Of a DNA stretch of 64,000 nucleotides, positions 54,593 to 62,687 are shown piece after piece (the first letter of the stretch is position 1; each line of letters starts with the position of its first letter). The position numbers and the translations under genes are program-made. The stretch is from Flagellatimonas centrodinii. GTDB lineage: Bacteria > Pseudomonadota > Gammaproteobacteria > Nevskiales > Nevskiaceae. The stretch lies in NCBI RefSeq assembly GCF_016918765.2, contig NZ_CP092104.1:1488001-1552000 (forward strand), in the 5' to 3' direction. A model generated the notes under the pieces. The model saw only the letters and a list, made by a program, of their open reading frames with translations. It ran no database searches and had not been told where the DNA came from.

Positions 54593-57500
54593 ATGATGCG
54601 TGCACCCATTCTGAAATCCGCCATCGCGGGTTTCAGCCTGATGTTCTTCGCGCCCCTGGCCATTGCCCAAGACGGCACCGGCGCGGCCACCGAGCAGACT
54701 CAAGCCCTCAACATCCCCGCCGGCCCCATGGCCGACGCACTGGATGCACTGGTGCAACAGAGCGGAATCCAGCTCATCTATCGGGATGCCGATGTCGCCG
54801 GGATCACCACCGCCGGCGTGCGTGGTGAAACCACCGTCGATGCCGCGCTGGATGTGCTGCTGCAGGGCACCGAGCTGGTCGTTACCCGCGATGCCACTGG
54901 CGCCATGGCCATCGGCACACCCAACTCCCTCGCCGATACCGGAGCGGATGCTGGCCCTTTCGCTGAGGGCAGCGCCAGCGCCAATGTGGCCGCGGCGCGT
55001 CGTGCCGGTGTTGAAGAAATCATCGTCACCGGGCAGAAGAAGGAAGAGCGACTGCAGGATGTGCCGATTGCCATCTCCGCGTTCTCGGCCGAGGACCTCA
55101 ACGCCTACAAGATCGAAGGTGGCTTCGACCTACTGAAGGCCATCCCCAACGTCAGCTTCACCAAGACCAACTTTACCGGCTACAACTTCCAGATCCGGGG
55201 CGTGGGGACGCAGTCGATATCCGCCACCTCCGATCCAGGCGTGGCCGTGTCCTTCAATGGCACGGCGATTATCCAGAACCGCCTGTTTGAACAGGAGTAC
55301 CTGGACATCGAGCGGGTGGAAGTGCTGCGCGGCCCCCAGGGCACCCTGTACGGGCGCAATTCCACCGGTGGCGTGGTCAACGTCATCTCCGCCAGGCCGG
55401 ACCTGAACGCCTTTAGCACTCAACTGAAGTCCGAAGTGGGCAACTACAATACGCGGCGCGGTTCGGCAGTGATCAACATTCCCGTGGTTGAAGGGATGCT
55501 GGGGCTACGCGTGGCCGGGGCCTACACCAGCCGCGATGGCTACGACTTCAACACCATCACCGGCAACAGCATCAACGGTCGTGATCTCTGGACGGGTCGT
55601 GTGACGCTCGGCTTCCAGCCCACTGACTGGATGCGGGGCAGTCTGATCTGGGAACACTTCAACGAAGACGACAATCGTTCGCGGACGGGCAAGCAGCTTT
55701 GTCATCGGGACGATGGTCCCACGCATGTGGGCGCGCAACCCACGTCCGACCCCAATTTCCCGCGCTATGACCTGCTCCTGCCGGCCGTTTTCTCCACCGG
55801 CTGCAAAGCGGGGAGTCTGTATGACGACGCGGCTTTCGGCACGCCGAACGGTCTCGCGATCAACTTCGTGCTGGGCATGTTGGCGCTGAGTGACGTCTTT
55901 CACATCGGCTTCGACGAGAACGGTCAGCCGACGGCGCCCATCCGCTTCCAGGATCCCTACGACGGTCAGATGCAGTCGCGCGATCTGCGAACGATTGCGT
56001 CGTTCCGTGATCCGGTCTACCGGGCCGAGGCTGACCTGCTCAATCTGAACCTGGAGTTCGATCTTGGTCGGGGCCTTTCGTTGCACTCTCAGACGGCGTA
56101 CGTCGACGACCAAACCTACTCGTTTCAGGACTACAACCGATTCAATACGGTGCCGATTTTCACGGATACCAGTTCGCTCCTGTGGGAGCCTGATCCTTTC
56201 AACCAGCCAGGCGTCATGGAGCCCAGTCCCTTTCGGCACCTGGCACCGGGTGGCCAGTTCTGCGATCCGCAGTTGGGCTGTTCCAACACGATTGCGGGCT
56301 TCGATATCGCCAGCGCCAGCGCTGAGCAGTTCAGTCAGGAGCTACGCCTCCAATCGGCCTGGGACGGGCCGTTCAATTTCAGCTTTGGCGCGAACTACAC
56401 AACGTTTGACGTGTTGGCCGACTACTACGTGATGTACAACCTGCTGACCGCTTACGCAATGATGCCGCCGTTCAACACGGGCCGCGGGAGCGGCGATATC
56501 AGTCAATGTTTCGCTTCAGGGTTCACAGCCGAGGGACCGGCCGTTCCCACCGATGCGCCGAACTCGGCCTGCCCGTACATTGACCCCAACCCTGTCGATC
56601 AGATTGATGGCAACGGGCACAATTACTTCCGCTCCAAGAACCCCTACAAGCTCAACTCCTACGCCGCCTTCGGCGAGGCCTATTGGCAGTTCAACGATGC
56701 CGGGAAGCTGACGGTCGGATTGCGCTATACCCGTGACAAGAAGCGGTTTACTCCGGTGCCTAGCCAGGTCCTTCTTGCGCCGACAACCCTGGCGGGCGGC
56801 TATGTCAGTCACGGGTATCCGGAGCTGCCCGACATCGTTCAGACCTGGGGCGAGATGAGCGGTCGCATCGGTGTTGACTGGAAGATGGATGCCGCCTTCA
56901 CGGACGAAACCCTCCTGTACGCCTTTTTCTCTCGGGGCTACAAGGGCGGCGGTGCGAATCCCCCCAGTCCCGGCTTCGCCGTATGGGACGACCTGCTCTC
57001 CCGCGGGGTCATCACCGACGATGAGCGCAACGTCTATCAGAACTTTCTGGCCGGTGGTGCCGATGGGTTCCTGGTACTCAACGCTGTTGAGTACGGGCCG
57101 ACGTTCGAGCCCGAGTTCGTCAACGCGTTCGAGGTGGGCGCTAAGAACACGCTGTTCGGTGGCGCCATGGTGCTCAATGCCACCGCGTTCTTCTACGACT
57201 ACAAGGACTACCAGGTATCCCAGATCCGTGACCGGACTGCGGTCAACGAGAATTTTGATACCACGGTGTGGGGTGCTGAGCTGGAAGCGGTTTTTGCGCC
57301 AACAGTGGATTTTCAGGTTGTGGCCAACCTGGGGCTGCTGAAGACGCGGGTGGACGACGGAGAGCAGTCGATCGACATCATGAATCGAACGCAGAGCAAT
57401 TCCGATTACATCGTCGTGAAGCCCTGGGTGCAGTTGCCATCCAACTGTGTCGTGCCTACGGATGTTGCTGAATACCGTTTGGCGACCGAGGGGGCGGTGC

Positions 57501-57997
57501 AGTATTTTCGCTTGTGTGGTGGGTACAACGGTTTGGGCTCCCAGCGTGCGATTGACCCTGCGACCGGGGAGCAGTATGACCCGGCCAACTACCCCGAGCT
57601 CAACGGCGGCGCCGGCCTCCTGGCCGACCTCGGCGGCAACGAGCTGCCGAACTCCCCCCGCTTGACCGCCAACCTCGGGGCCCAGTACGGCATCGACATG
57701 TTCAAGCACGAGTGGCGGGCGACGCTGCGCGGGGATGTGTACTGGCAGGATGAGTCCTACCATCGTGTCTACAACTTCGAGCCCTATGACCGGCTGAAGT
57801 CCTGGCACAACGTCAACCTGGCGATCCGGATGGAGCATCCGCGCTCGGCGCTGGCGATGGAGCTCTATGTGAAGAATGTGCTGAATGACACGCCGATTAC
57901 CGGGGCCTTTCTCAATTCGGACGACACCGGCCTGACCACCAACGTCTTTACGCTGGACCCACGGCTGGTCGGCTTCAGTATTTCCAAGACTTTCTGA
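54593..57997 (+). CDS. TonB-dependent receptor with STN signalling domain
   Basis: A 1134-residue outer-membrane receptor. ATG 54593 follows AGGAG (7 bases). The signal peptide ends LAIA-QDG. An STN domain (LNIPAGPMADALDALVQQSG, residues ~40-105) contacts FecR. A TonB box-like IIVTGQKKEE (about 145), a plug (QDVPIAISAFS, RGPQGTLYGRNSTGG) and a 22-strand barrel ending FSISKTF follow. It takes up a ligand with TonB energy and signals through FecR to the sigma factor. It looks most like large, non-siderophore receptors of the IroN/CirA-like Sphingomonad type; the ligand is unknown. Confidence 0.93.
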   Translation: MMRAPILKSAIAGFSLMFFAPLAIAQDGTGAATEQTQALNIPAGPMADALDALVQQSGIQLIYRDADVAGITTAGVRGETTVDAALDVLLQGTELVVTRDATGAMAIGTPNSLADTGADAGPFAEGSASANVAAARRAGVEEIIVTGQKKEERLQDVPIAISAFSAEDLNAYKIEGGFDLLKAIPNVSFTKTNFTGYNFQIRGVGTQSISATSDPGVAVSFNGTAIIQNRLFEQEYLDIERVEVLRGPQGTLYGRNSTGGVVNVISARPDLNAFSTQLKSEVGNYNTRRGSAVINIPVVEGMLGLRVAGAYTSRDGYDFNTITGNSINGRDLWTGRVTLGFQPTDWMRGSLIWEHFNEDDNRSRTGKQLCHRDDGPTHVGAQPTSDPNFPRYDLLLPAVFSTGCKAGSLYDDAAFGTPNGLAINFVLGMLALSDVFHIGFDENGQPTAPIRFQDPYDGQMQSRDLRTIASFRDPVYRAEADLLNLNLEFDLGRGLSLHSQTAYVDDQTYSFQDYNRFNTVPIFTDTSSLLWEPDPFNQPGVMEPSPFRHLAPGGQFCDPQLGCSNTIAGFDIASASAEQFSQELRLQSAWDGPFNFSFGANYTTFDVLADYYVMYNLLTAYAMMPPFNTGRGSGDISQCFASGFTAEGPAVPTDAPNSACPYIDPNPVDQIDGNGHNYFRSKNPYKLNSYAAFGEAYWQFNDAGKLTVGLRYTRDKKRFTPVPSQVLLAPTTLAGGYVSHGYPELPDIVQTWGEMSGRIGVDWKMDAAFTDETLLYAFFSRGYKGGGANPPSPGFAVWDDLLSRGVITDDERNVYQNFLAGGADGFLVLNAVEYGPTFEPEFVNAFEVGAKNTLFGGAMVLNATAFFYDYKDYQVSQIRDRTAVNENFDTTVWGAELEAVFAPTVDFQVVANLGLLKTRVDDGEQSIDIMNRTQSNSDYIVVKPWVQLPSNCVVPTDVAEYRLATEGAVQYFRLCGGYNGLGSQRAIDPATGEQYDPANYPELNGGAGLLADLGGNELPNSPRLTANLGAQYGIDMFKHEWRATLRGDVYWQDESYHRVYNFEPYDRLKSWHNVNLAIRMEHPRSALAMELYVKNVLNDTPITGAFLNSDDTGLTTNVFTLDPRLVGFSISKTF

Positions 57998-58023
57998 TAG
58001 TCGGAAGGGCTGCAGCGCTGTGG

Positions 58024-58046
58024 GGGCGGCCCTCGGGCCGCCCTTT
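58024..58046 (+). terminator. Terminator after the TonB receptor
   Basis: GGGCGGCCC (58024-58032) and GGGCCGCCC (58035-58043) form a GC stem with a tight loop, followed by only TTT. A short T-run makes it weaker than the others in the window. Confidence 0.6.
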
Positions 58047-58144
58047 GTGCTTGACGGTGCGGATTCGCCCTGCTCATGCGTCTTAACAAGTAGACGCACG
58101 TTTACAAGGCGCCGCCGTCGACGCCAACCATCCTGGAGGTTGTC

Positions 58145-58633
58145 ATGCGCCCATCCCTGCTAAGTGCCGTATCGGCACTGTCGTTTCTGGCCCTGTCCAC
58201 CGGCGTCCGGGCGGACTACGAGCAATCCACCATCGAGATGCACATCGGCCCGGTGACGTCGGTGGGCTTTGCCACCGTTGAAGAAGCCTACGAAAAGCTT
58301 TCCAACCGGGCGAGTGCGCAGGTGCGCACCAACCGTGAGGGCTGGACCGAGATCGAGGACACCGCCAAGAACGTGCTGTGGTCCTTCGTGCCGGAAGACC
58401 ATCCGGCGTATCCGACGGTGATCAGGCGCACCGTCACCGGCCGTGGCTACGCCATGCAGATCGACATGGACGGCCTGTGTGAAGCCCAGCGCAAGGACTG
58501 CGAGAAGCTGATGCGGCAATTGAAGAAGGACAACCAGATCGCCCGCACCCAATTCATCCGCAAACCGCCGCGCGGCGCGGCGGCCAAGGCAGATGTAACG
58601 CCGATCGGCAGCCTGATGTCGGCGGCGCCTTAG
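58145..58633 (+). CDS. Secreted hypothetical protein
   Basis: A 162-residue protein with a signal peptide (LLSAVSALSFLALSTGVRA-DY). GGAGG lies upstream of ATG 58145. The mature part has no membrane segment or known motif; DYEQSTIEMHIGPVTSVGFATVEEA begins it as two short blocks, and two cysteines (CEAQRKDC) may pair. Its last 4 bases overlap the convergent AraC gene. I do not recognise a family. Confidence 0.75.
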   Translation: MRPSLLSAVSALSFLALSTGVRADYEQSTIEMHIGPVTSVGFATVEEAYEKLSNRASAQVRTNREGWTEIEDTAKNVLWSFVPEDHPAYPTVIRRTVTGRGYAMQIDMDGLCEAQRKDCEKLMRQLKKDNQIARTQFIRKPPRGAAAKADVTPIGSLMSAAP

Positions 58634-59625
58634 CGCCTCCGCGCTTGTGCTGGCGCCATCCCGGTCCACCGTTTGAACGCCCGGGTGAAGCTGCTGGCGT
58701 CTGAAAAGCCCAGCAGGTAGGCGATTTCGCTGACCGAATGGCGGCCGTCCTGCAGGTATTGGCGGGCCAGGGATTCGCGAGTGTCGCGCAGCAGCGCGGC
58801 GTAGCCGGTGCCCTGTTCAGCCAGTTTGCGGTGCAGGCTGCGGCTGGACAGGTTCAGGGCGGTGGCGATGGCGGCCTCGCCGGGGTCGCCGTGGGGCAGC
58901 CGTTCGATCAACAGGGTGCGTACACGGCTGACCAGGTCCCCTTTTTGCCGGGTCTCCAGCAACCGCTGCACCACCGCCTCGTTGTGGGCGGCCAGCTCCG
59001 GGCTGGCGCTGTCCAGGGGTTGGTCCAAGGTGGCGCGTTCGATCAACAGGTGGTGGGTGGGCTGAGCAAACCGCACCGGGCAGCGGAAGCACTGCTGCCA
59101 GGGACTGTCATCCTGCGGTGCCGGTCGTTGCAGGGCCACTTCCAACGGGGCGAACCGCCGTCCCAGGCGGGCACGGCACATAAAAACGAAGACGGCGGCG
59201 AAGGCATCCAGCGCCTCCGGTGCTGGGGCGGCATCGCCGTCGCGGGGTTCAATCAGGACGGCGGTGGTAGTGCCGCGGTCTTCCAGCCGCAGGGCGGCGG
59301 CATCCGACACCACCGACAGATAGCGCGCGCAGCGTTCAAAGGCGTCGCGCAGGCTGTCGCTGGCCATCACCGCAAAGCCGAGGGCATGGAAGCTGGTCAC
59401 CGGCGCCCGTTTGGCCGCGGCCAGGCCGAAGGCCGGGTTGCCGGTGGCAGCCACCGCCAGCGCCCACAAGCGGCTGGAGCGGACGATGGGGTAGCGCGCC
59501 TGCGGGTCCTGCAGCCAGGTCGGGTCGAGGCCGGCCTGCCGGAACAAGGCCTCGGCATCGCAGCCGGCGTCCTCCAGCGCGCGGCGCACGGCACGGGCCC
59601 AACTGGTGAGGGTGGAGGCACTCAT
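58630..59625 (-). CDS. AraC-family regulator next to a desaturase
   Basis: A 331-residue AraC regulator. The N-terminal arabinose-binding-like domain (residues ~20-205) precedes the double HTH (AIATALNLSSRSLHRKLAEQG, HSVSEIAYLLGFSDASSFTRAFKRW). It is divergent from the desaturase gene with 94 bases between, so it likely controls it in response to a lipid signal. Confidence 0.9.
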   Translation of the reverse strand: MSASTLTSWARAVRRALEDAGCDAEALFRQAGLDPTWLQDPQARYPIVRSSRLWALAVAATGNPAFGLAAAKRAPVTSFHALGFAVMASDSLRDAFERCARYLSVVSDAAALRLEDRGTTTAVLIEPRDGDAAPAPEALDAFAAVFVFMCRARLGRRFAPLEVALQRPAPQDDSPWQQCFRCPVRFAQPTHHLLIERATLDQPLDSASPELAAHNEAVVQRLLETRQKGDLVSRVRTLLIERLPHGDPGEAAIATALNLSSRSLHRKLAEQGTGYAALLRDTRESLARQYLQDGRHSVSEIAYLLGFSDASSFTRAFKRWTGMAPAQARRR

Positions 59626-59719
59626 CTGGCGGCAACGGTCAAGCGATTGGCGGGCAGGGCCATGCGGAAGGGCGCGGATACAAGGATGCTAGTGGTCTTC
59701 ACGATACCGGAGTTTCACC

Positions 59720-60751
59720 ATGACCCATGCCGCGCCGCAGATCCTCACGGATGCCGACAAGACGGCCCGCATCAAACAGGTGGTACTCGCCGAGGGCCAG
59801 CGCCTGCGCGAGGTGCACCCCTGGCTGAAACGGCAGGACTTGCTGGGTGCCCTGATCATGGCCGCATCCATCGCGGGCATGGTGGGCAGCGGCTGGCTGT
59901 ACTGGATGGGCGCCATCCCCTGGTGGGTCTGTGTGCCGGTGACGGCCATCTTCGCCAGCTTCATCCATGAGCTGGAGCATGACCTCATCCACTGGATGTA
60001 CTTCCGCAAGAACAAGGTGGCGCATCACCTGATGATGGCGCTGTGCTGGCTGACGCGGCCGGGCACCATCAACCCCTGGATCCGCCGCAAGCTGCACTTC
60101 CAGCACCACAAGCATTCGGGCACCGAAAAAGATCTTGAGGAGCGGGGCATCACCAACGGCCAGCCCTACAGCCTGAAGCGGCTCATCATGATGAGCGACT
60201 GGCTGCTGGCGCTGTGGCTGCGCGTGCCGATGATGCCCACCCGCAAGCGCAAGCTGCTGCTGGCCTTCGCCGCGCCGCTGGGCTACTTCCCGATGGGCTG
60301 GATTCATCTGGCCATCTGGTACAGCTTCCTGGGGTTCTACCTGGGCAACGGGGCTGCGGCGCTGATGGGCACCGAAATCGCCTGGAGCGCCAGCACGCTC
60401 GCCGCCATGCCGTGGATCACGCTGGCCACCGTGGTGTGGGTGGCCCCCAACCAGCTGCGCATGTTCTGCCTGCACTTCGTCAGCTCGTCCATGCACTACT
60501 ACGGTGACGTCGAGGACGAGAACGTGATGCAGCAGACCCAGGTGCTGACGCCGCGCTGGATGCTGCCGTTCCAGCTGTTCTGCTTCAACTTCGGCGCCAC
60601 CCACGCCATTCATCACTTTGTGGTGAAAGAGCCGTTCTACATCCGTCAGTGGACGGCGCCGGTGGCGCACCGGGTGATGCGCGAGATGGGCGTGCGCTTC
60701 AACGATACCGCCACCTTCGGCCGGGCCAACCGGTTCCAGACCGCGGGGTGA
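59720..60751 (+). CDS. Membrane fatty acid desaturase family protein
   Basis: A 343-residue di-iron membrane enzyme. Three His boxes: HELEHDLIH (about residue 83), HFQHHKH (about 125) and HAIHHF (about 295). Membrane segments (LLGALIMAASIAGMVGSGWLY and WVCVPVTAIFASFI) flank them. It inserts a double bond or oxidises an acyl chain. ATG 59720 lacks a strong ribosome site. It is divergent from an AraC regulator; a repeat array follows its stop. Confidence 0.87.
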   Translation: MTHAAPQILTDADKTARIKQVVLAEGQRLREVHPWLKRQDLLGALIMAASIAGMVGSGWLYWMGAIPWWVCVPVTAIFASFIHELEHDLIHWMYFRKNKVAHHLMMALCWLTRPGTINPWIRRKLHFQHHKHSGTEKDLEERGITNGQPYSLKRLIMMSDWLLALWLRVPMMPTRKRKLLLAFAAPLGYFPMGWIHLAIWYSFLGFYLGNGAAALMGTEIAWSASTLAAMPWITLATVVWVAPNQLRMFCLHFVSSSMHYYGDVEDENVMQQTQVLTPRWMLPFQLFCFNFGATHAIHHFVVKEPFYIRQWTAPVAHRVMREMGVRFNDTATFGRANRFQTAG

Positions 60752-60802
60752 GATTGCCGCATGACGCGCCACGCGTTGACATGGCGAGTGGCGCAGCCCA
60801 AC

Positions 60803-60884
60803 TGTCATCGCGACAGATGCAGCCCATCTGTCATCGGGAGAGACGCAGCCCATATCTGTCATCGCGAGGGGCGAAGCCCATACC
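60803..60884 (+). repeat. Tandem left-end repeats beside element copy D
   Basis: Three units beginning TGTCATCG at 60803, 60829 and 60857 (periods 26, 28, 28 to the full element at 60885). Each looks like the element's left end plus GCAGCCCAT or GAAGCCCAT. Confidence 0.75.
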
Positions 60885-60982
60885 TGTCATCGCGAGGGGC
60901 GCAGCCCCGTGGCGATCTCGCTGTGGAGGGCACGGCCGGCCGGACGAGATTGCCACGCCCGCTGCGCGGGCTCGCAATGACA
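60885..60982 (+). mobile_element. 98-bp MITE-like element, copy D
   Basis: Bounded by TGTCATCGCGAG and GGCTCGCAATGACA, and again exactly 98 bp, with an inner GGCGATCTCG/CGAGATTGCC pairing. It reads like an inverted version of copies A-C inside. It lies between the desaturase and pntA. Confidence 0.8.
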
Positions 60983-61087
60983 GGGAAGGTTGCGGGCTCG
61001 CAATGACAGGAGAGGTTGCGGGCTTCGCAATGACCAGTGAGGTTGCGGGCTCGCAACGACCAGTGAGGTTGCGGGCGCGTAAGGACA
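60983..61087 (+). repeat. Tandem right-end repeats beside element copy D
   Basis: Four units of GGTTGCGGGCTCGCAATGACA type, ending at 61008, 61035, 61061 and 61087 (periods 26-27) and decaying away from the element. The array extends the non-coding gap 60752-61231, which holds no gene. Confidence 0.75.
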
Positions 61088-61231
61088 TTTCGGCGGCGCG
61101 GGGGCGCGCCATAGTCTCAAGCTATCGTGGCTGTCATAAACGGCTCGGCATCCGGTCAAAACCCCGCTAGACTGTCGCCCCTCAGCGCACCGGGGGTGCG
61201 GCTGGATGGCACACAACCAACAGGGAACCTC

Positions 61232-62359
61232 ATGGCATTCAATATCGCCGTGCTCAAGGAAACGCGGGCCAACGAGCGCCGCGTGGCACTCGTCCCCGTC
61301 GTCGCCGACAAACTGACCAAACTCGGCGCCAAGCTGGCGCTGCAGTCCGGTGCGGGTGACGCGGTCAAGCTGCCCGACAGCGCGTTCAAGAACGTCCATT
61401 GCGCCGCCAACCCGCAGGGTCTGGTCAGCGATGCCGACATCGTGCTGGCGGTGCAGCCGCCGTCAGTCGAGGCGGTGGAGGCGATGAAGGAAGGATCGGT
61501 GTTGATCTCCTTTATCTACGCCCACAAGGAAATCGAACTGGTCAAGAAGCTCCGTGACAAGAAGATCACCTGCTTCGCCATGGAACTGGTGCCGCGGATT
61601 ACCCGCGCCCAGGCCATGGATGCCCTGTCCAGCCAGGCGGCGCTGGCCGGTTACTACGGCGCGCTGCTGGGCGCCACCAGCATTGCCCGCATGATGCCGA
61701 TGACCACCTTCGCCACCGGCTCGATCCGCCCGGGCACGGTGCTGGTGATGGGGGTTGGTGTCGCTGGCCTGTCGGCCATCGCCACCGCACGCCGGATCGG
61801 CGCCAAGGTCGAAGGCTATGACGTGCGCCCGGAAGTGAAGGAGCAGGTCGAATCGCTGGGCGCAAAGTTCATTGACACGGGCGTCGATGCCCGCGGTGAA
61901 GGCGGTTACGCCCGCGAGCTGACGGCGGAAGAAAAGGACAAGATCGCCGCTGTGGTAACCAAGCACATCCAGGCCGCCGACATCATCATCACCACCGCCG
62001 CCATTCCCGGCCGCCCGTCGCCCAAGCTGATCTCGAAGGCACAGATCGACGGCATGAAGGGTGGCAGCGTGATCGTCGACCTCGCGGCCGAGGGCGGTGG
62101 CAACACCGAGTACACCCAGCCGGGCGAGACCGTCGTTGTAGGCCAGACCACCATCGTCGCGCCGCTCAACGTGCCGTCTCTGCTGGGCGAGCACGCCTCC
62201 GAGCTGTATGCCAAGAACCAGTTCAACCTGGTCGAGCTGATGATCAAGGACGGCGCGCTCGCCATCGACTGGGAAGACGAAGTCCTCGCCAAGGCGTGCC
62301 TCACGCACGACGGCGAGATCAAGAACGAAGCGGCCGCCAAGGCCGTTGAAGCGGCCTAA
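61232..62359 (+). CDS. pntA1: NAD(P) transhydrogenase subunit alpha, part 1 (NAD-binding)
   Basis: A 375-residue soluble NAD(H)-binding domain I. ATG 61232 gives MAFNIAVLKET; AGGGAA is upstream. The Rossmann motif VLVMGVGVAGLSAIATARR (about residue 170) and the mobile-loop region (ELTAEEKD, about 230) are present. Together with pntA2 and pntB it forms the proton-pumping transhydrogenase that makes NADPH from NADH. The alpha subunit is split in two genes, as in many proteobacteria. Confidence 0.95.
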   Translation: MAFNIAVLKETRANERRVALVPVVADKLTKLGAKLALQSGAGDAVKLPDSAFKNVHCAANPQGLVSDADIVLAVQPPSVEAVEAMKEGSVLISFIYAHKEIELVKKLRDKKITCFAMELVPRITRAQAMDALSSQAALAGYYGALLGATSIARMMPMTTFATGSIRPGTVLVMGVGVAGLSAIATARRIGAKVEGYDVRPEVKEQVESLGAKFIDTGVDARGEGGYARELTAEEKDKIAAVVTKHIQAADIIITTAAIPGRPSPKLISKAQIDGMKGGSVIVDLAAEGGGNTEYTQPGETVVVGQTTIVAPLNVPSLLGEHASELYAKNQFNLVELMIKDGALAIDWEDEVLAKACLTHDGEIKNEAAAKAVEAA

Positions 62360-62373
62360 TTCAGGAGCATCCC

Positions 62374-62682
62374 ATGGACGCCACTACGGCCATCACGGGC
62401 TTTGTCGCCCTCTATATCTTCATGCTTGCCGCCTTCACCGGCTACGAGATCATCGGCCGCGTGCCGTCGATCCTGCATACGCCGCTGATGTCGGGTTCCA
62501 ACTTCATCCACGGCATCGTCGTGGTCGGTGCCTTGTGGGCGCTGGTCAACGCCAGCTCCACGCTGGAGCAGGCCATCGGTTTCTTCGGCGTACTGCTGGG
62601 CGCTGGCAACGCCGCGGGTGGCTATGTGGTCACCGAGCGCATGCTTGAAATGTTCAAGCCGTCCGACAAGAAGAAGGGCTGA
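62374..62682 (+). CDS. pntA2: NAD(P) transhydrogenase subunit alpha, part 2 (membrane)
   Basis: A 102-residue membrane piece with three hydrophobic segments (TGFVALYIFMLAAFTGYEI, FIHGIVVVGALWAL, IGFFGVLLGAGNAAGG). It supplies the alpha part of the proton channel. It lies 14 bases after pntA1, with AGGAGC upstream, and 5 bases before pntB. Confidence 0.95.
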   Translation: MDATTAITGFVALYIFMLAAFTGYEIIGRVPSILHTPLMSGSNFIHGIVVVGALWALVNASSTLEQAIGFFGVLLGAGNAAGGYVVTERMLEMFKPSDKKKG

Positions 62683-62687
62683 TCGTC

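Noticed and set aside
60803-61087. Possible CRISPR array
   Set aside because: Units are contiguous at 26-28 bp without unique spacers, and they derive from the ends of one palindromic element; no cas genes are present.
60649-61170. Plus-strand 173-residue open frame over the repeat array
   Set aside because: It is built from repeat translation (ARND, EIATPAAR) and the end of the desaturase gene in another frame.
61232-62682. Broken pntA
   Set aside because: The split into pntA1 and pntA2 is the normal arrangement in many proteobacteria; both genes have complete starts and stops.
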